DNA of 64,000 nucleotides. Source: Haliclona indistincta. Its lineage: Eukaryota > Porifera > Demospongiae > Haplosclerida > Chalinidae. Shown one piece after another: positions 19,001-31,517 of the stretch (position 1 is the first letter of the stretch; each line of letters opens with the position of its first letter). The stretch covers positions 16,254,561-16,318,560 of the forward strand of contig OZ024783.1 of NCBI GenBank assembly GCA_964017065.1, in the 5' to 3' direction. The notes beneath the pieces were generated by a model that was not told the DNA's origin, ran no database searches, and worked only from the letters and a program-made list of their open reading frames with translations. A program made the translations under genes and the position numbers.

Positions 19001-22000
19001 TTATGATTTTTTCATGCATTTCATTAGTAATTGTGTACATATGCGTGTGCTTTTGAACCTTCGATGCATGTGTAAGGACTGGAGTACCTTTTCATTCATT
19101 GTTTCAGTGTAGGTTATATCCCGCATTAGCGGGATATAAAACCCGTTATATCCCGCGGGAAAGGGCGCTCAAGTGAAGTTGAGGAAGCGCCGAGAGCGAA
19201 GCCCGAGGCACTTCCGAGACTTTACGAGAGCGCTAGCCCTTTGCCGAGGGATATAACGGGTCATACGTCCCGCCAACATGTGATATAACTTACTTGTACC
19301 ATGCTAAAGGCTGTTCTGATCTTGGGCACGTGATGCGGAGGGAAATACGACCCGTTATATCCCTCAAATAGCGCAATCTGTTTGGTCAGAATAGTCTTAG
19401 TATGGTATAAATGGAGTTATAGACTTCAATGATCACTTCTACGCGTCAGTTGAGATTAAGTTGGTGGTGCACTTAGTTAATATTCAACACCCACGCAACG
19501 TGCATTTTATTAATAACTATAGTCTTTATAACTACAGCGATTTACATGACAGTATTGGGGAAATAATACATGAAGCGTCAGTGGCTGCTATCTTGACTGT
19601 CGAGCAATAGATCGACACACTTCAAGCGCAGCAGCATGCAGCAGCATCTTGCCCACAGACGTATAGAGCGAATTTCCGTAATACGGTTTAAATTTTTTAA
19701 AAGAATTTTTTCAGGTCTAGGCATACTGTTTAGCAGCGTTAGCAAGGGAGTATCGAAAAATCGCTCTATAAGTCCGTGCGCGCTGGAATTTGTAAGCTGT
19801 AAACAAAGTTCTTTCCGGACCAAGCAAGCCAAACTGGAGATAACAGCCATAGACCGGTCTTTACTGAGCGAGCTCACTGCTCCACGTTAGCTAATACTTC
19901 GTGACTGAAACTTGCTATAATCGATGTTTATCGATAGACAAAACAAAATGCATACTGGAGCACGCCTGTACAAAATACCATTGTACACTACTTGCAAATA
20001 TATGAATTTCATTAAATTGGCATACCGCCACCTTAACAGGAAGATGCATAAAAACGTCCAAAGTTGGCTACAGGATAGTTTTGTAAGTGCATTGTTATCT
20101 CAAGAAGAGAAATCCAAGTGAAGAAAAGCCTATTGAACTCTTGAAAATAAAGCCTATCGAAGACTCAGGCTGCGTTTACACGGTGACGATAGCAATGAAA
20201 ACACACTGGGTCTCGACCGTCACAATACGCGTCGTCGTGTAGACAGTTATAAAAACGAGAATGAAAACGCATACGTTCTCATCTCATTAACCACACCCAT
20301 ATGTGAACAGACAACTTACAGCTTGGCGATGTGCGTGCATGATCGACGATGCCACCCAAACACAACTCGAAAGAGGCTACTTCCAAGTGCCCAAGCCTCC
20401 TGCAAAGAAGACTGCCACTTTTTCCAACGAAAATCATTCCGGTAGTTCTATTCCTCGCTCTGTGGGCATGTAGACGTCCGTATTCGATCATTGTCGCTTG
20501 CTGCAAAACCAATAAGCAGCTTAGCAGCAGCACGAGCAAAAAGAAGCTCTGTTTTCGACATCTCAAATTGAAATTCTTTTCAATAATGCGTGTGCTTCCC
20601 GTTTTTGCTGTTTACACGATGAAAATTGTCGTTTCTGTTTTATCGTTTTTGAAAGTTTCCACTTTGAGAACCGTCTTCGTTTTTATAATGCTTCGCTTGA
20701 AAACGCCACTCGTTTTCGTCGTTGTCATGTAAACAAAAGGCACATCCGCAAAGAAAAGTTTGCGTTTTTGCTCGTTTTCAGCTGAAAGCGTCACCGTGTA
20801 TAAACGCAGCCTCATGCTCACGTGACACACCTTGTGGTCAGTACTAGTTAGCAATTGCCATTTGGCAATTATGATAGCTGCCATTTCACAAACCTCCTAA
20901 TAATTTACAGCAACTTTGATGGTCTACATTTAGACTATGCTAATTACTATGTGCATGGCACGCCGAGGGTTTTGGGAAATCGTCCATTTTTTCATTTAAA
21001 TTCCAGCGTCTCTTATTTTTCGGCACCTCACCTCTTTCGGCACCTCTTATGAAGCCTTAAAAATACTGCTGTAGATGTGTTCTAGTTTAGGATCACATGC
21101 TCACTGCCACACCTCCAGTTATTCAGCACTTTTGGAACTACAGCCACAATTATCTTCAAATTTTGGCCAAGAAAAAATATTTATTTTGCACTAATATTTA
21201 GAAGAAATACAGTACTGTACTTTGGTATGTTGAGTAGTAATGGATGAGATCAAGAGTATGCAACCATGAATATGTACGTTGGTTGCCTTCTATGTCATTA
21301 TGATTATCAATATTATTTTTAATTTACAAAACAGTGAATATGACTAACTTTGTAGCCATCAGTATTGCAGCAGGTTTGTAATGCTTGTAATCTTGTGACA
21401 TACCATAGATTGCATTGTTTTCGCAGACAGTAAATGTCATAATTGTCGCAAGTGATTTTGATTTCACAAAAATTTCAGAGGTGGCCTTAGCTGTGGTGCC
21501 AGGAGCGTGTAAGGGGAAAGAGCGTTCAACTGTCGTATTCCCTATAGTAATATCGAAGTCTAAAGTCCACCGCTGTGCGCTGTTGCTACTTGGAAGTTGT
21601 GCTTTACTTTGTGCAATGTGGCTCGCTATTTCCTACCTATACATTCATCCGCGCTTCGTCCTGCCCGTCTCCATCTAAAACAAGTGAGCATTCAGTCAGA
21701 GCTATAATCGCCGTCTTATGGTCTCCAGCGCAAGCAGCTGACTTTAGATTTCGTTATCGAGCTAAAAATCGCCCGATCAATCCCAGTTGCTAAAGTTTTG
21801 ATATAACTAAGATTTGAAATGGCCTTTGTGAGAGTTTAGTGATGTCAGCGACGTTCAGCAACTTCTTTCAAGCACTTGAGCACATAAAACGAGCGAGAAT
21901 GTTTAAAACCAGCTAGAAATTCGATATAACGAAGATACGGGTGATGATTATTGTTTGATTTAAACCTATCATCTTACACGTGTAGATCGCGGTCAGAACT

Positions 22001-25000
22001 TTTGCATGTATGCTTATCATAATATTACGCAAGAAAATTTGTGCATTTACATTTGTATTTCTTTCATGCAATATTACGGAAAGGCTGTCAATAGTTTGTC
22101 ACGTAACTACTGTACATCTGCCACAACTACATGTATCACACGAAGTGTAAAATGATATGGTTCACAGTTATCAAAATATTAATTATTTTGTTTTTAATTG
22201 ACCTATACAGAGTTAAAGCAGAGTACTAATGAATGGGCATTGACCATGGTCGCTCCTCTCTCCACCTATGGACGACTGACCAGGATAGAAGCATCAATGC
22301 GGGATAAAAAAATGACGATGACTGTTGTTGACTGTCTGTCCCTTGGCCCTCCTAGGATTGGCAAGACCTGCGCGAAAGATCGACTAGCAGGAAAATGGCC
22401 AAAAGGAAACCCTGCAACGTTGAAGGATGGCATAGTCGTGTATCCTCGTGAAATTTCAATGAGTACAGGGGTAGCTGATAGTGTGTTGAAAATGGCGGTT
22501 GAGGTCAAGCAAGGAAAGCAGCAGTGGGTCCCACGTACTCTGGATCAAGAGGTCATGTCATTTGTCAAGAGAGTGGATTCCTCTGATCCAGTCCAGACCA
22601 GTGAACTCTCTAATAGCCCAGTACCCACACAGCCTCATGATGTCACCAAGACCCACGAGATGCTATCAAACACACAAGCGCATGCTCATGGCATATCCTC
22701 TGCTGTTTTCAGTTCTTCTCAGGAGAAATGCGCTTCACTATCCCCAAGTGATGCTGTCCAGCTTTCTTCATCAGCTGCAGTGGCATCAGTTATTTCTGAT
22801 AAAACAACACTTGTTCCACCAAATTTTATCACCGATGCTCTCCGCCGCAATTGGTCTAGCCAAGAGCTTGCTCTGACAGATGAATCTTTTATGATTCACT
22901 TCGCTGATACTGGTGGACAAGGTGAATTCCATGAAGTACTTCCAGCTCTTGTGTCTGGTCCATGCATGTTCCTTCTGTGCTTTAGTCTTCATGCTGGCCT
23001 TAATCAACGATACAATATATGCTATGATACCCAGACAAATATCTCTACGGTTAACGAGAGTAGTTATACGGTTAACGAGAGTAGTTATACGGTTAAAGAT
23101 GAAATTTTACAATGTCTAACTACTGTTTACTGTATCGGTAGCCAGCGAAGAATCGATGGAAAGATGAAGCAGGTAAAGCCAAAAGTCTTCTTTATAGGCA
23201 CACAAGACGATTTAGTCAATAAGGAGAAGGTGGAGGAGATCGACCTTGAGCTTCAACAAGCTATCCAACATCGCAAAGAACTGAGTAGTTTGGTTGAATA
23301 CCGCACAACATATCCTCCTCGATTAATATTTACTGTCAACAACTACGACAAAGAAGATGACAAGTTCCAAACGATTCGTGAGGCAGTGCATGCAGTGGCT
23401 GAACGAGAGAAGGAGATGTACCGAGTTAGTCTACCTTTCTCTATTGCTACCCTTGACTTCTACTTACGACAGCCAACAAATGAGAATCCTCTCACAGAAC
23501 AGGAAGTTGACAGTATTGCCAAGAAACATGGTGTGTCAAGTACAATGATAGAGCAGCACATTAGCTCTTTACTTCAGAATACTGAGTCAGGTCATGGCAA
23601 ATTGTGCCAAAAAATTGATCTTACTGACCCTAAGTTGCTTGCTGAAGCTATTCATCTGTCTTTCGATCATAGTGAAGACACGTCAGTTAGTGAGGATGAG
23701 TTAGACAACGAGGCTAGTGGTTCTGCCTCAGTTTATGGGCAGCCACTTGAAGAAGTAGCCACTGATGAGCCAGAGAGTGAGATAAATAGTAAAAGCAAAG
23801 TGAAGCATTTAGCAAACAGAGGTGTAAAAAAGCTGTTTCAACCGATTCAGCAGGTTGGCAGATTGTTTCGAAGAAAACGTACTACAGATAGAGAGGCTGA
23901 AGTGCACCAGGCAGTCAGTTTTTCAGAGGCGAGTCCTACTCTGAACTGGCGTGTAGATTCCTCTGACTCTGCTACAGCTGCCTTCAGTACGACTGTTGAA
24001 TCAAGTTCTAAAAAAGCAAAGTGTATTCTTGAAGCTATTAAGGAGTTGAATGATCGCTGCCATGCCCGTGTTCCAGTGCTCTCGATGGATGAGTTCGTTG
24101 GCATTGCTAAGAAGTGCAATATCTCTCAAGATGAGATCCAGGATGCTCTCTGGAGTCTTCAGTACCTTCTTGGTACCATTCGACACTTCCCGGAATCAGA
24201 GGAGCTCAAGGATATAGTGTTTAACAACTCCCAGTTCTACTCCGATGTTTTTACGAAGGTTATCACTAGTACGTTCAATGTTGAGCAAAATCGAGGTTTA
24301 CTATCACCAAAGGCATTCGCCAACTTTCACAAGAAAGGGGTTTTCACTCTTGAAGACCTTGACAAGGTGTGGTTTCGTGAGAAGCAGTATCTTAGTAGCA
24401 AGCAGTTGGTAGCTCTTCTTCTGCACTTGAATATCCTTGCTCCTCTAGATTATGATGGCAAGTCAGGTTACTTCCTTCCCTGTGCCCTCAACCATGCAGA
24501 TTTTCCAGTTACTTCTCTTCAATTCCCCTTCGATTCTTTTGTTGAGTCGCAGCCTCCTCTTCTAGTTAGCTTTAAGTGTGGTTTCATACCCAAAGGTATC
24601 TTCAGTGGTCTAGTTGCCTACCTCATTCAGCATGCCGAAGAAAATGGGTTGCCTTTAAAGCTGATCAGAGTTCTTCTTTATCGTGATCAGGTGTCACTGT
24701 GGGTCAATTCCATTGTCTTTCTCACCATCAAAAATACTCCAACTTTCATTCGGTTTTCTCTCCACTTCCACCCGATTCAGAGCATCGAACGTTGTACTCC
24801 TCCTCTTGTTCTTAAAGTAATTGAGAGTGGTTTGAAGGTGGTAGCATCACGCTTGAATTACACAGTTCGCCTTGTTCCGAAGCTTGGGTTCGAGTGTACT
24901 TGTAAAATGCAAGATCAGATCCACTTTACAGAATACCAGCTAGCCAAGCCTTCCTTTCAGCCTTATTGTACTCTTAGTGATTACCATTGTACTCTGCCCG

Positions 25001-27145
25001 AAAATTACTCACAGTGGTTTGAAGGTATGAGAAACATTTCATGTACATGCAGTGCATCTTTATACATGCATTTTTTTCTTAGACTTTCAGACTACACAAT
25101 TTAACTCTAGATCTAGTGTATGCAACAGAATTCGATCATCACCTGCTGCAGGTAAGTTTGATTTATTGCTGTTCATTGAATAGTTACGATTGACTTTGTC
25201 CCCATGAGGCCATAATTATTATTGCTTATGAATATAGAATTGCAAGCCAGAAATCCATAACTGTAGAACTCTGCTGCATGTAGATCGCCATTCCACTCAT
25301 CTCTCCAAGCTTGAAATAATTATGAGTACCGTGTGAAACGTTCTGGTGTGTTGTAGCCTTGACCAGGAGTGGAGATGCAGAGTGCTTGCAGAAGGCTTTT
25401 ATTACTATTATTTATTATTATTAAACCTCTGCTCAGCCAATAATAAGACAATTTCTGCTTACCAGAAAAGTGCTTTTCTTTCATTTTCTAGCATTGTACA
25501 ACTGCGTGTATATACACCGAAAAATAAGCAAAAACGTACCTCTCATGAATATTAACAGCATAATTTTTGTGCGGGAGCCGGTAGTCATCTTGTCTCCAAC
25601 CACTGAATCCTTTGGCTACCTCTATGCAGTTTATACGCATTACCTAATACTTATTACAAAAACACTGAAGGCAGTTTAGGGGAAAGTTCCTCTAAGTATG
25701 TAGCACAAAGAAAGTTGCAATCACTATTGTAACTGGGTTGCATTGTTGTGTGGTCCGGCCCCCCTGGGCGTGAGATATGCATGACACTCCATGTCCCATG
25801 TACTACCATTTTTTTGTGGCCTCGCCTTGCCCAGCGAAGATCAGATAACATGATACTACACTTTTTGTGTTGCATCCTGTAATCGTGAGCAGCGAAATCC
25901 TGTTTGTGCAGTGTGCATGGTCTCTACTGCTCGTTGCTGAGATGTTGTGAGATCTTTCACTAGCTGTGTCACAAGCATCTACCACATTGCTACAAAATTA
26001 GTAATAAAACTGTAACTAAGCTAAATTGAATACCATTTTTGGTGGTGTAAAGTATACATGTAGCTAGCACATTTGAACAAGTACCCAATGATGCAAAAGA
26101 TGCCATGTACTACGCCTTATTTTTCACTTCTCTGTTTATTTCATTGCGGTAATTAATGGCTGAGGACGTGCATGGCCAAGTTACTATACGCTTCGTGTTT
26201 TAACATTATGCTGCGTATTGTATCTTCATCAGGAATGGCTATTTCCTCTCCAGAAAAACATTCACAAGATCTCTCAACACTATCAGGTGAGACTGCTTCT
26301 GCTCTAGTCCAGCATTAGCCTCCTCCCAGGCCACACCCCTCTCATTATTAGCAATTGAGGTTTGACAAAAACTGTCACCCGAGCAATTTTTGTATCTATG
26401 GTTACATAATAGCCTGCCCATCCCAATACCATTGTATTGACTTAAGCCTTTGTCTGTTCATTTTCGCTTGTTTGTTGGCACACATAGAGCATCCTAGTAC
26501 TACTGAGACAAGCCACAATGGAGTGAAACATTAATTTATGCAGCAGCAGAACTTGAGTAGCTTTACATATAAGAACAGTTACTTTAACTGTATACGTTAA
26601 GCACAAGTGCGTGATAGATTTTGCGCTCTGTGACCTGCTAGTGACCCAACAATTTTGTGGGCTAGTTGCGATAGTTTTTGTCGTGAGTGTTACCAAGCCC
26701 TCTCTCGGTAATTGCAAGCTAATTACAGGCCGAGATCTGGGGAGGAGGCGTCCAACATGTGCTTGCACTTGTGGTTATATTTTTCACTTTTGTTCTAGCA
26801 AAGCCACCTCATGAGATTATTAAGAGCAACCTTGTACTCATTATTGAATCTGTTAGTACACGAGGTCAGTCTACCATTATTGAAGTCTCCGATCACTTGC
26901 TGCAGAAGGGACTCATTACCCAGACAGAACGTGCTGAAGTCTTGTATACATCTGGATCACCGTACAGCGTAGTGTCTAAACTCATGACTCCTATTATGAC
27001 CAAGATGAAATATGAACCTAAGCAGTATCTGACCTTTCTCAGTGCACTAAGAGCTGCTAACTTGCATTACATTGCAAATGCGCTCGAATTGCAAGCATGT
27101 AAGCACATACAGAACACATGTAATAGTTATTCCAAAGTATCGTAG
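13050..27145 (+). CDS. Kelch propeller / Roc-like GTPase / CARD-like protein
   Basis: The model is join(13050..13208, 14838..15225, 16044..16198, 16677..16871, 18784..18931, 22211..25024, 26799..27145). All introns are gt/ag, phases agree and 1401 residues result. Residues 1-348 hold about six kelch-like blades (FYLWGGR, LVVYGGH, LCVFGGY, VVMFGGH, VTMMIGG, GIVFGGL). One large exon carries a GTPase-like domain: Walker A GPPRIGKT at about 394-401, a switch-II-like ADTGGQ at about 577-582 and a G4-like GTQDD at about 678. A COR-like helical region follows. The last exon (1287-1401) reads as a CARD-type death fold (HLLQKGLITQTERAEVL ... FLSALRA). The likely role is a sensor or scaffold for death-fold signalling, inferred from architecture. 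Candidate extra exons (25111-25151, 26233-26286) were left out because they break the frame. ATTAAA at 27,184 may be the polyA signal. Confidence 0.72.
13209..14837. other. Kelch-gene intron 1; one MITE, otherwise nothing seen
   Basis: Apart from the element at 14,000-14,350 there are no recognised genes or strong repeats. Confidence 0.5.
14000..14350. mobile_element. MITE with imperfect terminal repeats
   Basis: The left end aagggtttgttcacactg and right end cagtgtgagcacacctt are imperfect inverse copies, 350 bp apart, in kelch-gene intron 1. The interior is non-coding. Confidence 0.6.
15470..15892. repeat. Inverted repeat plus dispersed repeat copy B
   Basis: 15,477-15,530 (gggagcatgcaactctgtat ... 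ccaaacatggctg) is inversely repeated at 15,626-15,692. It is followed at 15,755-15,892 by the repeat also found at 10,910-11,085. All of it lies in kelch-gene intron 2. Confidence 0.65.
16872..17463. other. Kelch-gene intron 4, nothing recognised
   Basis: There is an imperfect inverted pair, taggttatacaccgaggtag / accgaaactgaggtttataacc, at 16,927-17,020. No gene seen. Confidence 0.4.
17464..18068. mobile_element. Non-autonomous element, TTAACCCTTTAA ends
   Basis: The left end is gcttaaccctttaatta and the right end ggggttaaagggttaa. The inner 17,540-17,790 block recurs in opposite orientation at about 46,575-46,830 (shared cttttcagcagccagcccca-type sequence), so this is a dispersed family. 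No intact coding frame. Confidence 0.65.
18069..18723. mobile_element. piggyBac-type MITE at TTAA
   Basis: TTAA then GGTGGCGGGT on the left, ACCCGCCACC then TTAA on the right, 655 bp apart. Exact TTAA flanks are the target duplication of piggyBac transposition. No transposase frame. It abuts the preceding element, whose end supplies the TTAA. Confidence 0.8.
19105..19370. repeat. GC-rich repeat with ggatataacgggt motifs
   Basis: A locally GC-rich stretch carries repeated and inverted copies of cccgttatatccc/gggatataacggg at about 19,115, 19,140, 19,248 and 19,352. It is possibly a repeat element; no coding signal. Confidence 0.55.
19371..20164. other. Kelch-gene intron 5, nothing recognised
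   Basis: One orphan right end of the TTAA element family (ccgccaccttaa, 20,026-20,036) is present. The ORFs on both strands are shadows of each other and show no family features. Confidence 0.45.
20168..20811. mobile_element. Harbinger-type MITE, TSD TCA
   Basis: Left end ggctgcgtttacacggtgac, right end gtcaccgtgtataaacgcagcc, flanked by TCA on each side (20,165-20,167 and 20,812-20,814). A 3-bp TSD and G-rich TIRs fit PIF/Harbinger derivatives. There is no transposase frame. Confidence 0.75.
20815..22210. other. Kelch-gene intron 5, remainder; nothing recognised
   Basis: AT-rich intron sequence up to the acceptor before the GTPase exon, with only short frames and no recognised family. Confidence 0.5.
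23048..23092 (+). repeat. In-frame 21-bp duplication in the GTPase domain
   Basis: The 21-bp unit acggttaacgagagtagtt-at is present twice in tandem and a third time in part. It adds the peptide TVNESSY twice, in frame, between the switch-II-like and G4-like motifs. Confidence 0.9.
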
Positions 27146-29107
27146 GAGCATGAAGAGGGTATACAAAAAGGATAGATTTGCCTATTAAAAGTATTATTAA
27201 TTTTACCTATAGATAAAACTCTTGTCCCAACAAGCTACCAAAAGCAGTTGAAAATGTTCATTTGCTGCCTATAGTGCGTGACGGCAGTGACCAACCATGC
27301 ATTGGTTTATTTGGGAATTGTGACACCCCATTAAATCAAAATGTGATGAGAAATACTTTAAAGGTAGTCATTTGATGCCTGTGCCTGTGAATAACTAGCT
27401 TTAGTATAATTATTATTCGTCCACTGATGACGTTTTGACGTTCACAACAATCGTCATATAACTCATTGCATTCTTATCGTTTTGATATTCTGAGCATCCT
27501 GCTAAATTCAATCCGAAAATCTGCTAAAGAGCTGTTTGAAGTTTCATGTGATAGAAATCTTTCCAGATTTGGATCGTTTACTATCACTATAATTGAGATC
27601 AACACCCACTCAAAATATTTAAAATGTATTCATTAGGCTATGGAACGCCCTTCCCCAAATTGATTTATCTCTTCCATTTGAAAGCATGAAACATCAATTT
27701 TTTATTTGAGTTTCTCTCGAATCATGATTTTCAATCTGACATCTCATGCACTTATCATTTCATGTGCCCTTGTTCCTCGTGCTCATAGATCTATTCCCCA
27801 TTAGTTTAACTCTATTGAGGTAGGCTGCTCCACTAGAAGGAGTTTTATCCTTTGGCATGTTTGTCGTAAAGTTTCAATAATAATAATAATAATTATTATT
27901 AGTTTTCTTTTTTCACCTATTATAGGATTTGCCTATGGAGACCTACGTGTGACAGCCACAATATTCCACAGAGCATTTTTAATTGTTCATGCATAATTTT
28001 TAAATCAGTTCAATTTTTCATGCAATACTGAACTGCGTTTTGTTTTTTCATTGCACTCATAATAATTATTATTTTTATTTGAAGGCATGCACCATCCTAT
28101 AGAGTTAGTTTCTCTTGCGTATAGAATACAGTATTGTATTAATGATTATTCTGTATTATTTTATTATTGAATGTCATAAATTAATACAATACATACTACT
28201 GATATCAATGCAGTTGTATTGACATAATAAATTATATTGTACATCACTAATTTTAATAATTATAATGTCACATACTGAATTTTTAACACATGATAGTAGT
28301 TGTTAATGATAATAATACAATTCATAAGAGTAATAATAAACAGTAGCACTAAGATGTAGGAAAAAATACATAATGGAAAAAACAACATAATCACAATGTA
28401 AAGAAAAATAAAGAAAATAAGATAAAGCTAATAGTTAAATAAAAAATTAAATAAATCAAACTACACAAAAGAAATAAATAGAAATTATTATCTTGGTTTT
28501 TTTCTATTATAAAAAATTGTGTCACTGCAATCACTGCCCACATTATGATTATTAGTTGTACATTCCAGCGGGGGCAAAGTCTTATCGATGGTAGCAGAGT
28601 ACTATCTTTTTCATCTCTTCATCTGCTGTCCCCTCCAGACGGCTGAGTGTGATTCTTCCATGCTGCTATTGTGGTGTTTTATCATTTATATGGTGTGAGA
28701 GTAACTATGAGATCATGAGAGAAGCTTATTTATTACAACACATCAACTTACCTTCTATATAATTTTTTAAATTGTATAATTTTTATATAATATATAATTT
28801 TTATATAATTTTTCTATAGTCTTGCTCTCAGTCTATAGGAAAAAATGAGCTAGATAGCCTAATATGGTACTGTAACACATCATCGTTAACACTGATCGAG
28901 CGTCTCATTATGCACAGTTCACTACCTAATAACACAGAGTGTTAATTATGATGACAGTTGGCTCATCACCTGAGGAGTTTACCTATTTCATCTCCAATAG
29001 CGTAGCTTCAGATTTAAAAGCCCGCGTTTTCTAATAAACGCGCTTCCAGCACCTACACGTGGTACCGCCTCTCTCTCACTGTTCTCGCTACAATCATCTA
29101 TGCTACA
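27146..29107. other. Intergenic AT-rich region before XPO4
   Basis: This is very AT-rich, especially 27,870-28,500, with short A/T tracts and aataataat repeats. No gene was seen. The last few hundred bases must hold the XPO4 promoter, but no specific element is clear. Confidence 0.5.
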
Positions 29108-31206
29108 ATGAACGCTGATGACTTGGCGCAGCTGGAAAAGGCCGCCATAGATGTGATGGTAAGACAGTAATTAAGTAGTCAAGATTCAATCAAGCCGACA
29201 TAATATTTGTTCTCTCTGATCTCATGCAGTCACCGCCCAACGCTGTCTCCGCGGCACAAAGAGCTCACTCAGCGGCTGTGTTTCTGAACCTGAGGAAGCT
29301 GTCGTTACCATATGAAGTATGCAAGCATATTCTAGGTAAGAACAAGCTCAGATCGTCATAACGCGAGAGATAGAAGAATAGAGACACGCCCACAACATAT
29401 CATAATAACAATAATGCGTGTATACCTGAGCTTATGTACAAAGAAATGATATAAGACTGAATTCTACGATCATTGTTCACGTATAGGCGGTTGCAATTAT
29501 GACGTATTTATGATGTCACTGTGTGGTGAAAAGCTGCTTGTCTCAATGAAAGCGTACAGTTAGTTCAGCACTTTGTCCGTGCACTGGAAGTGTACGCAAG
29601 GTCTTGAGCACATAGCAAGCTATGGGTAGTCGATGGGTCCATGACACAGGTCTGAATCCCTGTGCACACTTCCAGTGCACATGCATTTTCATTGAGACAA
29701 GCAGTTTGTTATGTCACGTGCAATCACCCTATTGTCAGCCAGTCGCTTGAGCGTGTGGGAGCCACTTAACCCTTTCGTATCTTGGGTGAAAATACATAAA
29801 TTAAATAATCATGTGTAAATAGATGCTTTAATCATTTCTTAATTAGGTGAGTGCTCTTAATAAATAGTAGTTATATACCGACTGTGAGGTATATAACTAC
29901 TACCGTAGTGTGCTGTTTCCCTAACGTCTAGCTGGCTACCTTGCGTCGCAGGAAGACCGCAGGGCAGCCCTAGCGCCGTTTGTTTGTGGATTCTCGAACG
30001 CGGCTGCCATCTTGAAACGCGTGCGGGCTGTACACGATTTAAACCCCTCATTAACGGTCGTTACATCAAAGAGAATTATTCATACTATGGTTTAATGGTT
30101 AATTACATACTTAGTTAATAACCACATACTGGGTGGGCATAGACAAAAATTAAAATTATTTCAAGTACTTGTGTTTGACAAAATTAATTTTTCTTCAGAG
30201 CACACTCGATCTGATTATGTGCTGTTCGAGGCAGCGTCCACTCTCAGAGAGGCTGTAGTGAGAGAATGGAGTATACTGAGTCTGGACCAGAAGAACTCAC
30301 TGCGTCACTACCTCATGGCGTACATCATGCAGCGACCATCGTGAGTGACTACACCCCTTTTGCATAGACCACACCCACATTGCACTACTATCATGCACAG
30401 GTACGTGTATAGTATGTGGCTTAATTCTCATAATAATTTGCAGCGTTTATGGTTTTGTTCGAAATTGTTGTGTTTGTGCGTGTGACGATCTGAGGTGTTA
30501 CATGTAATAATTGGTCGTGTTTTCAACACTTTTGAACTGTTCACAAAAAAAATTAATTATATACTTTCCTATCGGTTGACGCAGGAATTAGACGGGAAAT
30601 ATGCTCCCGAATTAATGTGTAAGTAGATTGCATGGTGTAGTAGGTAACACGTGTCTGTTGTAGTATTTAAACTAGACATGTGAAGTAGTTGAGCATTCCT
30701 AGGTTTTGTGCAGTCACAAACAAGTTCTGTCCCTCCCACCCGATTCCCCAAGTAGCTTGTTGTCTTTATGCTGATATAATATTTTCAAATTAAGTCAATC
30801 AGATCATTCTGGAGGAGTCCAGGGCAACTAGCAGTGCTGCAGTAGGGACAGCTGAACATTGTGTGTGTGTGCATGTGTTTTTGAACAATAGAAGCAGTTT
30901 TTGTTGGTATTTTTTCTTTGAGCTAATGTCGCAGGGTTTTTATCCAGTGGTTTTTCCCTTGAATGGTGTTGGGTCGCATCATTCATAATTTTTTTAGACC
31001 CTAGCTCATTTATTCTTTGGGTGTGTGTATGTTGTTAATAAACAATTGTGGCGTGGACAGCAGGCCTTAATGCACAGTTGTTACAAGTGTCGAGTAATAG
31101 TGTACCTGCATACAAGTGTGCATGTTCGGGAGGTAGGTGTGTGTAACTATCACTTCTGTACATAATAAGTAGGTATTTAATTCATTATCATTTTGTTCTC
31201 TCTCTT

Positions 31207-31282
<76 letters not shown>

Positions 31283-31429
31283 AACCACCCTCCTTCCCCA
31301 TCCTACTTTCCTCTCTCCCTCCCTTCCTCTCTCTCCCTCCCTCTCTCCTTCCCTCTCTCTTTCTCTCTCCCTCCTTCCCTTCCTTCCTCCCTCACTCTCC
31401 CTCCTTCCCATCCTACTTTCCTCTCTCCT

Positions 31430-31517
<88 letters not shown>

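Noticed and set aside
20349..20732. Hydrophobic ORF of 127 codons
   Set aside because: It lies fully inside a Harbinger-type MITE with clear TIRs; no transposase motifs.
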